From Chlamydiales bacterium (GTDB lineage: Bacteria > Chlamydiota > Chlamydiia > Chlamydiales > JAACFD01), in the NCBI GenBank assembly GCA_009937555.1, contig JAACFD010000036.1:1-11518 (forward strand): a stretch of DNA of 11,518 nt, written 5' to 3'. The position numbers were made by a program, and so were the translations under genes. The notes below the pieces were generated by a model that was not told where the DNA came from, did not search any database, and saw only the letters and a program-made list of their open reading frames with translations. Position 1 is the first letter of the stretch; each line of letters begins with the position of its first letter. Of the stretch, positions 1 through 8,700 are shown one piece after another.

Positions 1-2928
1 ACCGATAAGTGAAAGTCCTATTTCAAAGCGAAGTTCTTTACCTGCATCATTTGAGATGACTAAAGGTATGGCACCAAAAATAGTAGAGAGGGTTGTCATT
101 AAGATAGGTCTTAGACGCAGTGAAGCAGCACTAACAGTAGCTTCAAAAGCTGTATAGCCTTTCTCAAGTTGTTTGTTTGCAAAGTCTACAATCAAAATTC
201 CATGCTTCGTGATAATTCCTATCAGCGTTATGATTCCTATTTGGCTATAGAAGTTTAAGGAGCTACCGCATAATTTTAAAGAAGCTAGCGAACCTAAAAC
301 AGCTAAAGGCACTGTTAATAAGATAATAAAGGGGTCAATGAAACTTTCAAATTGAGCGGCTAAAACAAGGTAAATGGCTAAGCAGGCAAAAATGAAAATG
401 AAGGTAATCTCTTTGTTAGTTTCATAAAACTTTTTCATAGCTCCAGAGAACTGTACCTGTGAAAAAGGAGGGAATTTATCCTTAGCTAAGTGTTCAAAAA
501 AGCTTGCCGCATCTTCTAGAGTATACCCTTCTGATAAATCAGCTTTTACGAAAGTTGCTAAAGACCCATTATAGTGAATAAAATCTTGCTGTGAAAATTT
601 AGGGCTTAAGTGTACTAGCTGTGAAAGAGGGATTAGAGCAGCTTTTCCATCTGAGACTCCTTTAACAAATGTTTGTGATAAGGCATGCTCAATATTTAGG
701 TAGTCTGTTTCATATAAAAGTTTTATAGCAAATTGCTTTTGATTTGTAGTTAGCTTTAGATGGTTGATTCCCTTGAATAAGGCTTGTAACTCATCACTTA
801 AACTGCTTGGAGAAACTTGATATTTATTTAACTTTTCATGGTCTACTTGAAAGTGATTTTCTAAGACATCTTTTTTTAGAAATGACATGAAATTTGTTAA
901 ACCAGGATATTTTTTGATTTCTTTTCTGGCTATATCTGTCATTTGTTGTAGTGCTTTTGTATCATAAGGAGTGGTAAAAACTGCTGAAATAGATTCAGAA
1001 CCTTCAGACTCGATAAGGCCTGAAGGTGTATTAGCAAAGCACCAAGAAGAGGGGTAGTTTTCAAGGTCATTTTTCATGCTCTTAATGATTTCACTAGCAG
1101 AGCGTTCCCTTTGATTCCAAGGGTTCAATAAAAGTGTCACCTGGGCAAAACTATTCCATACATCAGAGATGTAGCCAGCACTCTCAGGTGTTTTTTTAGC
1201 AATGCTTTCTATATAGTTGAGGCTTGATGACATAGTTTCTTTGCTGGGATTTCCTGGAGTATAGGCCCCTAGGAAGATAACCCCTCGATCTTCTTGCGGA
1301 GCAAGCTTTTTAGGGGTTTCTTGATAGAGATAGTAGGCAGGAAGAAATAAAAGAGCTGATACTAGTAAGACTAAGTACTTATAGGATAAACTTTTCCTTA
1401 AAATAGATGAGTAGAATGTTTGGTAGAAAGTAGTTTTAGACTCAATATGACTAAAATCTTTATCCTTTAGGATGTATGCCGAGAGCATTGCTGATATTGA
1501 TAGCGCAACATAACCTGAAATTAATATCGCACAGCTTAGAGCCATTCCAAATTCAACAAATAAACTACCTACAAAACCTTTGATAAAAAGTAGAGGGAAA
1601 AAGACACAAGCTAATGTTAAGGTCATTGCGATAACAGAAAATGTGATTTCTTTAGTCCCTTTTATGGCAGCTTCAAGAGGGCTAAAACCCTTTTCAATAT
1701 AGCGGTATATGTTTTCTAGAACGACGATAGCATCATCCACTACAATTCCAATTGCTAAGACTAGTGCTAAAAGAGTCATTGTGTTGATAGAATAGCCCAT
1801 CAGGTATAGACAAAAGAAAGCGCCAAGCAGTGAAATAGGTATCGTTACAAGGGCTACTAAAGTGGCTCTGAATGATTTTAGAAAAATAAAAATTATAGCA
1901 ATCACAAGCAAGGCAGCTTCGATTACAGTATTTCTTAACTCTTTTAAAGAGTTTTTTATAAAGCGAGCATTATCGTAGACAATTTCTATAGCCATGTCTC
2001 TAGGCATACTCTTTTGTAGCTCTGCAACTTTCTCTCTTGCTAGAGATGATATGGTCAATGGATTTGCAGTTTCTTCTTTATGGATGCGTATGATAGTAGA
2101 GTTTTTTCCATTAATCTTGCTAGGTAGAGACTTTGTATCTTTTTCATAAGAAATATCTGCTATATCCTTAAGTTTAACGTAGCCTCCTTTCCCACTTAAT
2201 AAGATCACTTCTTTTAGCTTTTCGATAGAATCAATTTTGCCTTTAAGTACATTGCTTATACTACTGTTTCCTGTTTCTTGGATACCTCCTGGTAGATCTT
2301 GATACTTTTCTAGAGCCTTAGTGATGTCGCTAATAGTAATGCCAAGGCTTTGGGATATATTTGGATTGATTTTGATACTTGCTATTTTCTTGGTCCCGCT
2401 GACTTTAATAATAGAAACACCAGGGATTTGTTTAAAAGCAGAGACTAGGTTTTGTGTGGTGAATTGAAAAATGTCATCTGATGCAATTTTATCACTGGTA
2501 ACCCCAATAAAGATGTTGGGTCTGGAAGACTCTTTTGACTGATGAATAGTGGGCTTTTTAGCTTCCTTAGGAAGATGATTTTCCACTTCATTAAGCTTAG
2601 ATCTTACTTCAGAGACTATATGTTTAACATTTTCTCCAGACTTGAAATTGACCTCTATATTACTAACAGAGAGGCTAGAATAAGACTCAATAAAATCAAT
2701 ACCAGGGATTTCTAGAAGAGTTTTTTCAATAGGTGTCGTGATTTTTTTTTCAACAAGCTTAGGGTTTGCTCCTGGATATGCAGTTTGTATATTTATCGAA
2801 GGAGATTCAAAGCTTGGGAACTCTTTTAAAGGTAGCTTTATCAAAGCTAAAACCCCAAGTAGAGTAATCATTAAAGAGCAAACGATGGTAAATATGGGGT
2901 TTTTTATTGAGAGTTCTGAAAAGTTCAC
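1..2928 (-). CDS. RND multidrug efflux transporter, HAE-1/AcrB type (3' end cut by window edge)
   Basis: This is the inner-membrane proton/drug antiporter of a tripartite efflux pump. It takes amphiphilic compounds from the periplasm or outer leaflet and passes them to an outer-membrane channel. The frame is open for 976 codons to the left edge; members of the family are usually about 1020-1050 aa, so only the last transmembrane helices are missing. The N terminus (FSELSIKNP, then a hydrophobic helix at about residues 12-30, then AYPGA at 50-54) is the classic RND start. The TM4 motif VVDDAIVVLENI carries D398 and D399, matching AcrB D407/D408. The TM10 motif ITKHGILIVDFAN carries K908, matching AcrB K940, and RLRPILMT carries R938, matching R971. 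The late motif APQEDRG is also present. The relay is therefore complete, but His909 replaces the usual Asn after the lysine. The GTG start is chosen because it gives the full family N terminus and has a GAGGAA ribosome site at 2935-2940; the first ATG lies inside TM1. It is co-transcribed with the adaptor gene just upstream. The substrate cannot be read from the sequence. Confidence 0.95.
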   Translation of the reverse strand, partial: MNFSELSIKNPIFTIVCSLMITLLGVLALIKLPLKEFPSFESPSINIQTAYPGANPKLVEKKITTPIEKTLLEIPGIDFIESYSSLSVSNIEVNFKSGENVKHIVSEVRSKLNEVENHLPKEAKKPTIHQSKESSRPNIFIGVTSDKIASDDIFQFTTQNLVSAFKQIPGVSIIKVSGTKKIASIKINPNISQSLGITISDITKALEKYQDLPGGIQETGNSSISNVLKGKIDSIEKLKEVILLSGKGGYVKLKDIADISYEKDTKSLPSKINGKNSTIIRIHKEETANPLTISSLAREKVAELQKSMPRDMAIEIVYDNARFIKNSLKELRNTVIEAALLVIAIIFIFLKSFRATLVALVTIPISLLGAFFCLYLMGYSINTMTLLALVLAIGIVVDDAIVVLENIYRYIEKGFSPLEAAIKGTKEITFSVIAMTLTLACVFFPLLFIKGFVGSLFVEFGMALSCAILISGYVALSISAMLSAYILKDKDFSHIESKTTFYQTFYSSILRKSLSYKYLVLLVSALLFLPAYYLYQETPKKLAPQEDRGVIFLGAYTPGNPSKETMSSSLNYIESIAKKTPESAGYISDVWNSFAQVTLLLNPWNQRERSASEIIKSMKNDLENYPSSWCFANTPSGLIESEGSESISAVFTTPYDTKALQQMTDIARKEIKKYPGLTNFMSFLKKDVLENHFQVDHEKLNKYQVSPSSLSDELQALFKGINHLKLTTNQKQFAIKLLYETDYLNIEHALSQTFVKGVSDGKAALIPLSQLVHLSPKFSQQDFIHYNGSLATFVKADLSEGYTLEDAASFFEHLAKDKFPPFSQVQFSGAMKKFYETNKEITFIFIFACLAIYLVLAAQFESFIDPFIILLTVPLAVLGSLASLKLCGSSLNFYSQIGIITLIGIITKHGILIVDFANKQLEKGYTAFEATVSAASLRLRPILMTTLSTIFGAIPLVISNDAGKELRFEIGLSLIG

Positions 2929-2931
2929 CGT

Positions 2932-3987
2932 TTATTCCTCTTTTGAATTATCTTCTTGGCTTTGATCAAAAATAAGCACTTTTTGATCCTCTTCCCAAAT
3001 TTTAAATTGTCCCTCAATAATGATGGCAGTATCTGTTTCTTCCCAGTTGGTCACTTCTACCCACTTATTTAAGCTTCTTCCAAGTGTAGGGTAGAACTTT
3101 TTAGCCTGCGAGTCTTTTATGTAGTAGAAAAATGTGCTATCTTCACTGGGAACAAGAGCATCTTCAGGAATAAGTAAAGCTGTCTTAGTTTCACCTAAAA
3201 TTAACTTTAAATCACCGCTCATATTAGGAAGTAGGCTTAAGTCTTGGTTATTGATTTGAGCCTTTACTAAGATGCGAGAGCCAAGTTCACTAACTTGTTT
3301 ATCGATAAAGCTAACCTTACCTTGAAATGATTTTTCAGGATATGAAAGAGGAGTGAAACTAACCGCTTTGTTTAGCTCGACCTTATTTAGGTGATTTTCA
3401 AATATGTAAAATAAAGCGTACACATTTTCATGATTAATAATTCTAGTGAGCTGTTGTCCTTTAGTAATAAAAGAACCTGGTTCTAATGAAAACTCTTCTA
3501 AAAAACCATCAAACGGGGCTTGAATATTTCCTTGCTGTACAAGCATTCGGCTTTTTTCTAGCAAGGCCTGCTCAATACTTAAGTTCGATTGAGCCTCTTT
3601 TAGTTGATTTAAAGAGGCTGCTTTTTTTTGAAAAAGTTCTTTTGTATTATTGAACTTCAATTTGCTTCGGTAGTAGTTAGCTTGTCTAATGTTGAAATCT
3701 TGTAGATTAGCATGGTTGATTACATGGAATATGCTAGCACTTTTTGAAACTTTTTCACCTTCTTTAAGGTTGCTGTAACTTAAGATACCTTCGACCTCAG
3801 ACTTAATTATCAGCTCTTTTGCAGGTTTTAGCTTTGCTGGAAAGCTTATAAAGTCTTCAAGTTCTTGTTTTTTAGGATAAGCTATTTTTACCGTGATAGG
3901 CTTTTCTTCATTTGCTTCAGCTGAAAATAGAGAGTTAAATACAAATGTAAAAAGAAGAAATGAAGGGAAGAGTACTTTAGTTTTCAT
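2932..3987 (-). CDS. RND efflux periplasmic adaptor (membrane fusion protein, HlyD/AcrA family)
   Basis: This 351-aa protein is the periplasmic adaptor that links the RND transporter encoded next to it with an outer-membrane channel. Residues 1-25 form a signal peptide: a short basic start (KTK), a hydrophobic core rich in Phe and Leu, and a possible AEA cleavage site after residue 25. There is no lipobox cysteine, so it is probably not a lipoprotein, unlike AcrA. The two lipoyl halves are at about 57-90 (IIKSEVEGIL, then LKEGEKV) and 153-186 (IQAPFDGFL, then LEPGSFITKGQ). They flank a fairly short helical hairpin at about 95-150. A beta-barrel domain (about 187-265, ending LLPNMSGDLKLILG) and a membrane-proximal domain follow. 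The C-terminal tail is acidic. The ATG start has only a weak ribosome site but gives a clean signal peptide. The stop codon lies 3 nt before the transporter start, and its last coding bases form the transporter's ribosome site, so translation of the two is probably coupled. Confidence 0.93.
   Translation of the reverse strand: MKTKVLFPSFLLFTFVFNSLFSAEANEEKPITVKIAYPKKQELEDFISFPAKLKPAKELIIKSEVEGILSYSNLKEGEKVSKSASIFHVINHANLQDFNIRQANYYRSKLKFNNTKELFQKKAASLNQLKEAQSNLSIEQALLEKSRMLVQQGNIQAPFDGFLEEFSLEPGSFITKGQQLTRIINHENVYALFYIFENHLNKVELNKAVSFTPLSYPEKSFQGKVSFIDKQVSELGSRILVKAQINNQDLSLLPNMSGDLKLILGETKTALLIPEDALVPSEDSTFFYYIKDSQAKKFYPTLGRSLNKWVEVTNWEETDTAIIIEGQFKIWEEDQKVLIFDQSQEDNSKEE
2935..2940 (-). promoter_or_regulatory. 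Ribosome binding site deciding the GTG start of the RND gene
   Basis: GAGGAA on the minus strand is made of the last two codons of the adaptor gene and directly precedes its TAA stop. It sits about 6 nt before GTG at 2928. It is the best Shine-Dalgarno match in the pair and supports the GTG start over later in-frame ATG codons, which fall inside the first membrane helix. Confidence 0.75.
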
Positions 3988-4023
3988 GCTTACTAGTATT
4001 TTTTTAAGTTTAAAGAAGGGCCG

Positions 4024-4052
4024 ATTCTATAAAAGGTTATATAAGTTGTAAA
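4024..4052 (-). promoter_or_regulatory. Sigma70-type promoter of the efflux operon
   Basis: Read on the minus strand, TTTACA (4052-4047) and TAGAAT (4029-4024) are separated by exactly 17 nt. Each hexamer matches the sigma70 consensus at 5 of 6 positions. The predicted transcription start near 4017 gives a leader of about 30 nt before the adaptor ATG. A second, weaker arrangement (TTCACT at 4065-4060 with TATATA 16 nt downstream) overlaps it. No known repressor gene or clear operator is adjacent. Confidence 0.6.
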
Positions 4053-4243
4053 ATAGAAAAGTGAACCTACTAAGTTAAGGATGAATATTTTGTAGGGAAA
4101 ATAGCGCTTTTTCACCTTTCAATGTTTCTTATGATTCTTAAAGTGAGTACTATAGGTTTTGAAAAGATAAGGTGGGTATATTCTCTTTAGATTGTAAAAA
4201 AAATATTATCAAAAGCTCTGAGAATGTCCTGACAGGCTATTAT

Positions 4244-4253
4244 TTCTTAAGAA
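4244..4253. promoter_or_regulatory. Perfect 10-bp palindrome TTCTTAAGAA, possible operator
   Basis: The ten bases read the same on both strands and lie just upstream of the weak TTGACT candidate of the plus-strand pair. Related TCTTAA cores occur at about 4136 and 4286. In such AT-rich sequence short palindromes arise by chance, so a regulatory role is only a possibility. Confidence 0.2.
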
Positions 4254-4295
4254 TACTTGACTTAAAAAACTACTATAAAGAAGAATCTTAAAATC

Positions 4296-4322
4296 TTTTT
4301 TTATACCCCCCCTAATTTTTTT
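4296..4322. repeat. Homopolymer cluster: T7, C7, T7 upstream of the 468-aa gene
   Basis: Seven T (4296-4302), ATA-like spacing, seven C (4306-4312), TAA, and seven T (4316-4322) follow each other within 27 bases, ending 19 bases before the start codon at 4342. The C run stands out because the surrounding spacer is almost pure A/T. Runs of this kind can change length by polymerase slippage and alter promoter spacing or leader structure. Whether this one varies cannot be seen from one sequence. Confidence 0.6.
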
Positions 4323-4341
4323 AACCAAAGAGCTTTAGTCA

Positions 4342-5748
4342 ATGTCTGCAACTGCAAGTTATCCTTCATCTTATTCATCACATCAACAATCAATTTTCCG
4401 TGCTTTAATTGAACGAAAGCCAATAGATGGAAATTTTCAGCTATCTACTGCACGCAGAGTAAATTTAGAAGAAGCTAAAGCATTGGCAAGGGCACAACAA
4501 TCACAAGCTGCAGGTGCAGCAGCATCTAGTGCAGAGGTGGATTATAAGGCATATTTAACGCACTCTTGTATCTCTAAAGTGTTATTTTCTGATTTTTTTT
4601 ACAAAGCAAAGAGCGTGGTGGAACTTGAATCTTCAGTAGAAGGAATGACAAGGCTATCTCAAGAACAATGTATTGTTTTAGATGAGATAATGGGAGAAAA
4701 GATTCTATTAGATGAGTTAAACACTTCTGCTTGTTTTCAAGATATAGCACATTCTCTTATCCATAGAATCAAGCAAGCTGGAGTTGCAGGTACCTTAGCT
4801 TACCTTGGTGGGCATGAGCTTAGCATGCGTATGCAATCTAGACCTCCGAGTCGCAACCTCTCTCCTTTGGTTCTAAATATTTTTATCCCTTTAGAGTGCT
4901 ATCAACAATCTTATGAGCGGCAAGAATTATCACCTAACCTAGAGGGCTTAAGTGCTAGCGCACAGACATACTTTGATAGCTGTAGCGATTCAATTAATAG
5001 AGTGCTGTTAGAAATGCTATCTGATTATACCGGTAGAGAAGCTAGAGACTGCGTTAGTCTATTGAGTGAGCGCTTTAAAAGATTTTTTCATGAGAAAGGA
5101 GGGGTTAGCATTTTTGAGTTTGGAAAAATGAGAAAAGTGCAATTTAAGGTGTTTTATCTGCCATCTTTAACTTTGCAAACACCCTATGGAGTTGAACTGG
5201 CAATGTATGAGTATAAAGAGATGAATCCAATCTTACAAGCAGATAGCTTTGCTGTAACTTTAGAACACCTCTCTAGTGATTTACCTGAACCTTTGACACG
5301 CTTAGTTTGTCTAGATAGAGATTTGTCAGCAGCTCAAACAATGTCTATTGATAGAGTGGCCTATGATCCAGAAAACAGTCCTTTCACTTTTAAAGAGCTA
5401 ATGCTACAGATAAGCTCAGGAGGATTTATTCACTCAAAAAGCTCTCTCAAATCTCATATGACAAGCTACTTCTCTCATCTAAGACAGCAGTTAGAAAGTG
5501 GTCAAACAAGAGAGTTGGAGAAGTGGGATTTGACAAAGGCTAGTGATTTAATAGCATTTATTAACCTTTACTATCTTTCAAGCTCATTGATCTTAGGTAG
5601 TGAGGGAATTGATAGTAGATGCTTACTTAAGCACCCTCAAATTGATAGAGTGCTTTTACAACAGCTATTTGCTTCATCCCCAGAATGTGTCGAAGAGAGA
5701 GAGATGGAGAGCTTTATCACTTCGCTTTTGCTACTACTTTTTACTTAG
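4342..5748 (+). CDS. Hypothetical 468-aa protein, unknown family, paired with a giant protein
   Basis: I do not recognise a family. The first 15 residues are rich in Ser, Tyr and Thr (MSATASYPSSYSSHQQ) without a hydrophobic core, so there is no Sec signal. Such N termini occur in type III effectors but are not diagnostic. Residues 43-64 are a helical, Ala/Gln-rich low-complexity stretch (EEAKALARAQQSQAAGAAAS). The rest alternates amphipathic helices with a possible beta section at about 265-290 (VQFKVFYLPSLTL). A Gly-rich turn is at 146-157. The C terminus is hydrophobic (SLLLLLFT). No nucleotide-binding motif or clear catalytic motif was found. The ATG is preceded by AAAGAG at 4327-4332 with 9 nt spacing, a moderate ribosome site. 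A run of eight T at 4593-4600 lies in codons 84-87. The gene is followed after 28 nt by the giant frame, so both are probably one operon. It could be a secreted or cytosolic accessory protein; the evidence does not decide. Confidence 0.85.
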   Translation: MSATASYPSSYSSHQQSIFRALIERKPIDGNFQLSTARRVNLEEAKALARAQQSQAAGAAASSAEVDYKAYLTHSCISKVLFSDFFYKAKSVVELESSVEGMTRLSQEQCIVLDEIMGEKILLDELNTSACFQDIAHSLIHRIKQAGVAGTLAYLGGHELSMRMQSRPPSRNLSPLVLNIFIPLECYQQSYERQELSPNLEGLSASAQTYFDSCSDSINRVLLEMLSDYTGREARDCVSLLSERFKRFFHEKGGVSIFEFGKMRKVQFKVFYLPSLTLQTPYGVELAMYEYKEMNPILQADSFAVTLEHLSSDLPEPLTRLVCLDRDLSAAQTMSIDRVAYDPENSPFTFKELMLQISSGGFIHSKSSLKSHMTSYFSHLRQQLESGQTRELEKWDLTKASDLIAFINLYYLSSSLILGSEGIDSRCLLKHPQIDRVLLQQLFASSPECVEEREMESFITSLLLLLFT

Positions 5749-5776
5749 TCATACAACATCTTTGAAAGAACATAAT

Positions 5777-8700
5777 ATGTTAGCAGCTTCTTTTAATGGA
5801 CTGAATTTTAAAGTCTACCTGCAGCCAAGTGGGTTTGAATATACAGAGAGTATGGCTAGCTTATATTCTGAGTTTAAAAGAGCAGGGAGTAGAAGTCTTC
5901 AGCTTGCCTCACATATTTCTGATTTTCTAAATAGAGTTTTAGCTATTAACGAGGCTAATCACCTTACTATAGATTATATTGCAATTTGCCGAAGCATTAA
6001 GCATGTATTTTCTATTAAAGATCCAGAGTCAGGTAATTGTTTAAATCACTTATTAGCTAGACTGGCTCTTATAAACCATGCACTTTTCACCTCTGATAGT
6101 AGCGTTTTAAAAGATGCAAGTATGCCTTTTTTAGAGTTTAACTTAAATCGTGTGCCTTTGCCTCGTTCATCTAGAGTATTATCTAAGCAGGAGATTGACC
6201 ATTGGTTTAAAAAGCCTTCAGAAAAGCTTTGCTTTTGTCTAAAAGAACTATCAACTATGGGAGTAAGGGATGAGAGCCTTCATTTACTGAGAGAGGCCTT
6301 AGTATTGCACCAATCTGAGTTTGCCTCTGTAAATTACTTTCCTTTCCTAGGTTTTAGAGCCCTATATGGTCTTGCTGAAAATCAAGAATCAACTCTTGAA
6401 GACTTCTTTAAGGCTTTTAAAACCTCTCTTGAAGAGTTTGCTCTTCTTGAGGACGTAATGGGAGTTAGCGCTATTCCTTTGTATAGAGCTATGCTAGTCC
6501 CTGTTTTATCATTTTTTAGCCCCTTTGCTGGAACAGTAGCTCCTAGGCTATACTTCTTAAACCTATCTTTTTCAGAAGGAGCATTTTTTAGACATAAACC
6601 CTATAAAGACTCTTTAATTGCTTGGTCTGAAGTGGTTTTAGCTAAAGAATCTTGTGATTCCAGAAGCTTTTTTGAGAAACTCTATACTACTTCTGAAGCA
6701 GGGCTAGCTCTTAGAATGCGTTTTTATAGTAGCTGCCTTTCAAAAGAGTTTCATCACCTTGCGCTTACAAACATGCTATCTTTAAAGCAAGAGCTAAATA
6801 CTAAAAGAAAAGGCCTTGCTATGCTAACAGAAAGTGAGCGATTGCTACTTAAAGAAACATTTCAAGAGATGTTTGCTCGAGGTTTTTCAACTATTGATAA
6901 AGGTAGATTTCAGGAATATCTATCAGCCCTTTGCTACTTTCTTCCTGCTCTTGAATTTGAAAGAGAAACTTTACTAGATTTTTATAAGTACTTAGAGGCT
7001 TATCAACCTCCAGGTTCATTAGCCCTTGAAAACTTTATGGAGTTAAAACTTAAGGTAGCTCAAAAGCTTTTTCGCCTTACAAAAACACCTTCAAGGCTTG
7101 AGTTGATTAGCTTAGTTAGTAAGTCTAAAGATGAACAAATAAAGGCTATAGCTAAAGAGAAACTTATGCTAGAAGACCCTGAAAACTTTGCTACTGATCA
7201 ACTACTACTTCTTGAACAATTATATAAGGATCTTAAAATAGATGAAGAGCGTGCTTTTAGCATTGTCTATGCTCTTTGTATGAAATCGTTAGGCAAAGCA
7301 GATAAATTAGATAGAGCTACAGAAGCACTTTGTACAAATATGATTGAAGAGCTTGTTCATAAAGGCAATCTAGGTAAAGCCTTAGAGCTTTCAAGTGCGT
7401 ATGTTCAGAAACAAGCTCCTATAAGCGAGGAGCTCTTCTATTTACTATTTGACGCAGCTGTCGTAAAAAGAGATCTTAGCCCCCAAGAGCTAGAGAGTTT
7501 GCTAAGTATTTTTGAATGTGTGCATGAGAGCAATCCATCTCTTTCTAGAAAAGAATCAATCAAAGATACTATTTTTGAGCTTTGGTTTGAGAGTAGTTTA
7601 AATACTAAGAGCGCTACTTTTGTTATGGCTTTGTTATCAGAAAGCTTAAGTTCTTCAAAAGATGATACAAAGTCTCTTTTTTACCTTAATTGTCTTTTAC
7701 TTGTTAAGGCTGAAATGATTGAAGCTAACTTAGCTGTAATATATAGCTATTTAACCTTGCTAGAGAGATCTTTTTTGAGTTCTACTAAAGAGCTGCCAAA
7801 GGTTCCTCTGAAAAGAGCTCTTCTACAAGTCTACTTGCGACATGAAACTTCGGTTTTTCTACACTTAGAAAAAAAAGAGGTAGCTAAGTTATTGAAGCAA
7901 ATGATGGGTATTTGCTTTGAACTTGGTGAATCAGGGGATATAGAGTATTTTAAAGGTAAATATGTTACGGAGTTTTTGGAGTATGTTGCTGAAAATTCAG
8001 AAGCTAATCTTGATGACCAGCTTGATCATTTTAACTACCTTGCTAGCTCTATGAGTTCGTCAGTTGAGTCTTTAGCTTCGTATTTATCAAAGCTAGCTTT
8101 ATTAATGCCTGATAGTACTGAAAGGGCTTCTTTGCCTAGTAAGTTTTGGGATGAAGTTAGCATATATTTTATAGAGTCAACACCCCTTTTTCATTCTCAC
8201 CTTGAGCTTATAGATCAGCTATCTATATGCTTTTGGCCTTTTTCAAATAGGGTAAAAACATCTAGAGGTGTCGACTTTCTATCACAGCACCTAATGCCTT
8301 ATCCAGATTATATTGCTAGATTAGTAGAAGTAGATAACTCTCAAGCTTTAGCTAGTCTTGATACCTTAGCTCCTTGGTTTTTTCAACTAGAGTTTAGCGA
8401 TGAAATGCATAGAAAAGAACAGTTTCACCTTTTGTTTGAATGGTTAAAAACTAAGAAAGAAGAGGGGGCAGGGCTTCTTTTATTCAAAGAGCTCGCATTT
8501 CAACGTTTTATAAAAGATCATCAACTTATTACAACGCAAGAGCAGTTAAGTTTTGTATTCGATGAGCTGCAGCAGGTGTTTACTACAACTAGTGAAGAAG
8601 ACTTATTTCGTGTAGCAAATACATTTAAAGAGCTTTTAAATAGTGAGAATGTTGTAGCTGTCTTGAATCAAAAATCAGGAGAAGCTGAAAAGCTAAATGG

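Larger units (their letters stand above)
3988..4341. other. Divergent intergenic region between the efflux operon and the plus-strand pair
   Basis: This 354-bp stretch is very AT-rich and has no credible gene. The only small frame noticed (4122-4190, 22 codons) has no ribosome site. It holds the minus-strand efflux promoter at its left end and a homopolymer cluster at its right end. Small palindromes that could be operators are TTCTTAAGAA at 4244-4253, TGTCCTGACA (TGTC/GACA arms) at 4225-4234 and an imperfect one around AGCGCT at 4097-4113. No plus-strand promoter is convincing: TTGACT at 4257-4262 has only the poor hexamer AAGAAT at 4281-4286 at 18 nt spacing. TATACC at 4302-4307 has no -35 partner. 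No rho-independent terminator is seen. Confidence 0.6.

Noticed and set aside
1..2928. Possible internal frameshift or stop in the RND gene
   Set aside because: The triplets I checked in the gene frame contain no stop, and motifs from the N terminus, TM4, TM8 and TM10 are all in one frame.
2738..2965. 75-codon plus-strand frame
   Set aside because: It lies antisense over the start of the RND gene and the end of the adaptor gene, both of which have clear family matches, so it is a shadow frame.
4122..4190. 22-codon plus-strand frame in the intergenic region (MFLMILKVST start)
   Set aside because: There is no Shine-Dalgarno sequence, it is very short, and its composition is that of the AT-rich spacer.
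4257..4286. TTGACT with a downstream -10 as the promoter of the 468-aa gene
   Set aside because: The TATAAA at 4274 is only 11 nt away, and the hexamer at proper spacing (AAGAAT) is poor, so it is mentioned only inside the intergenic entry.
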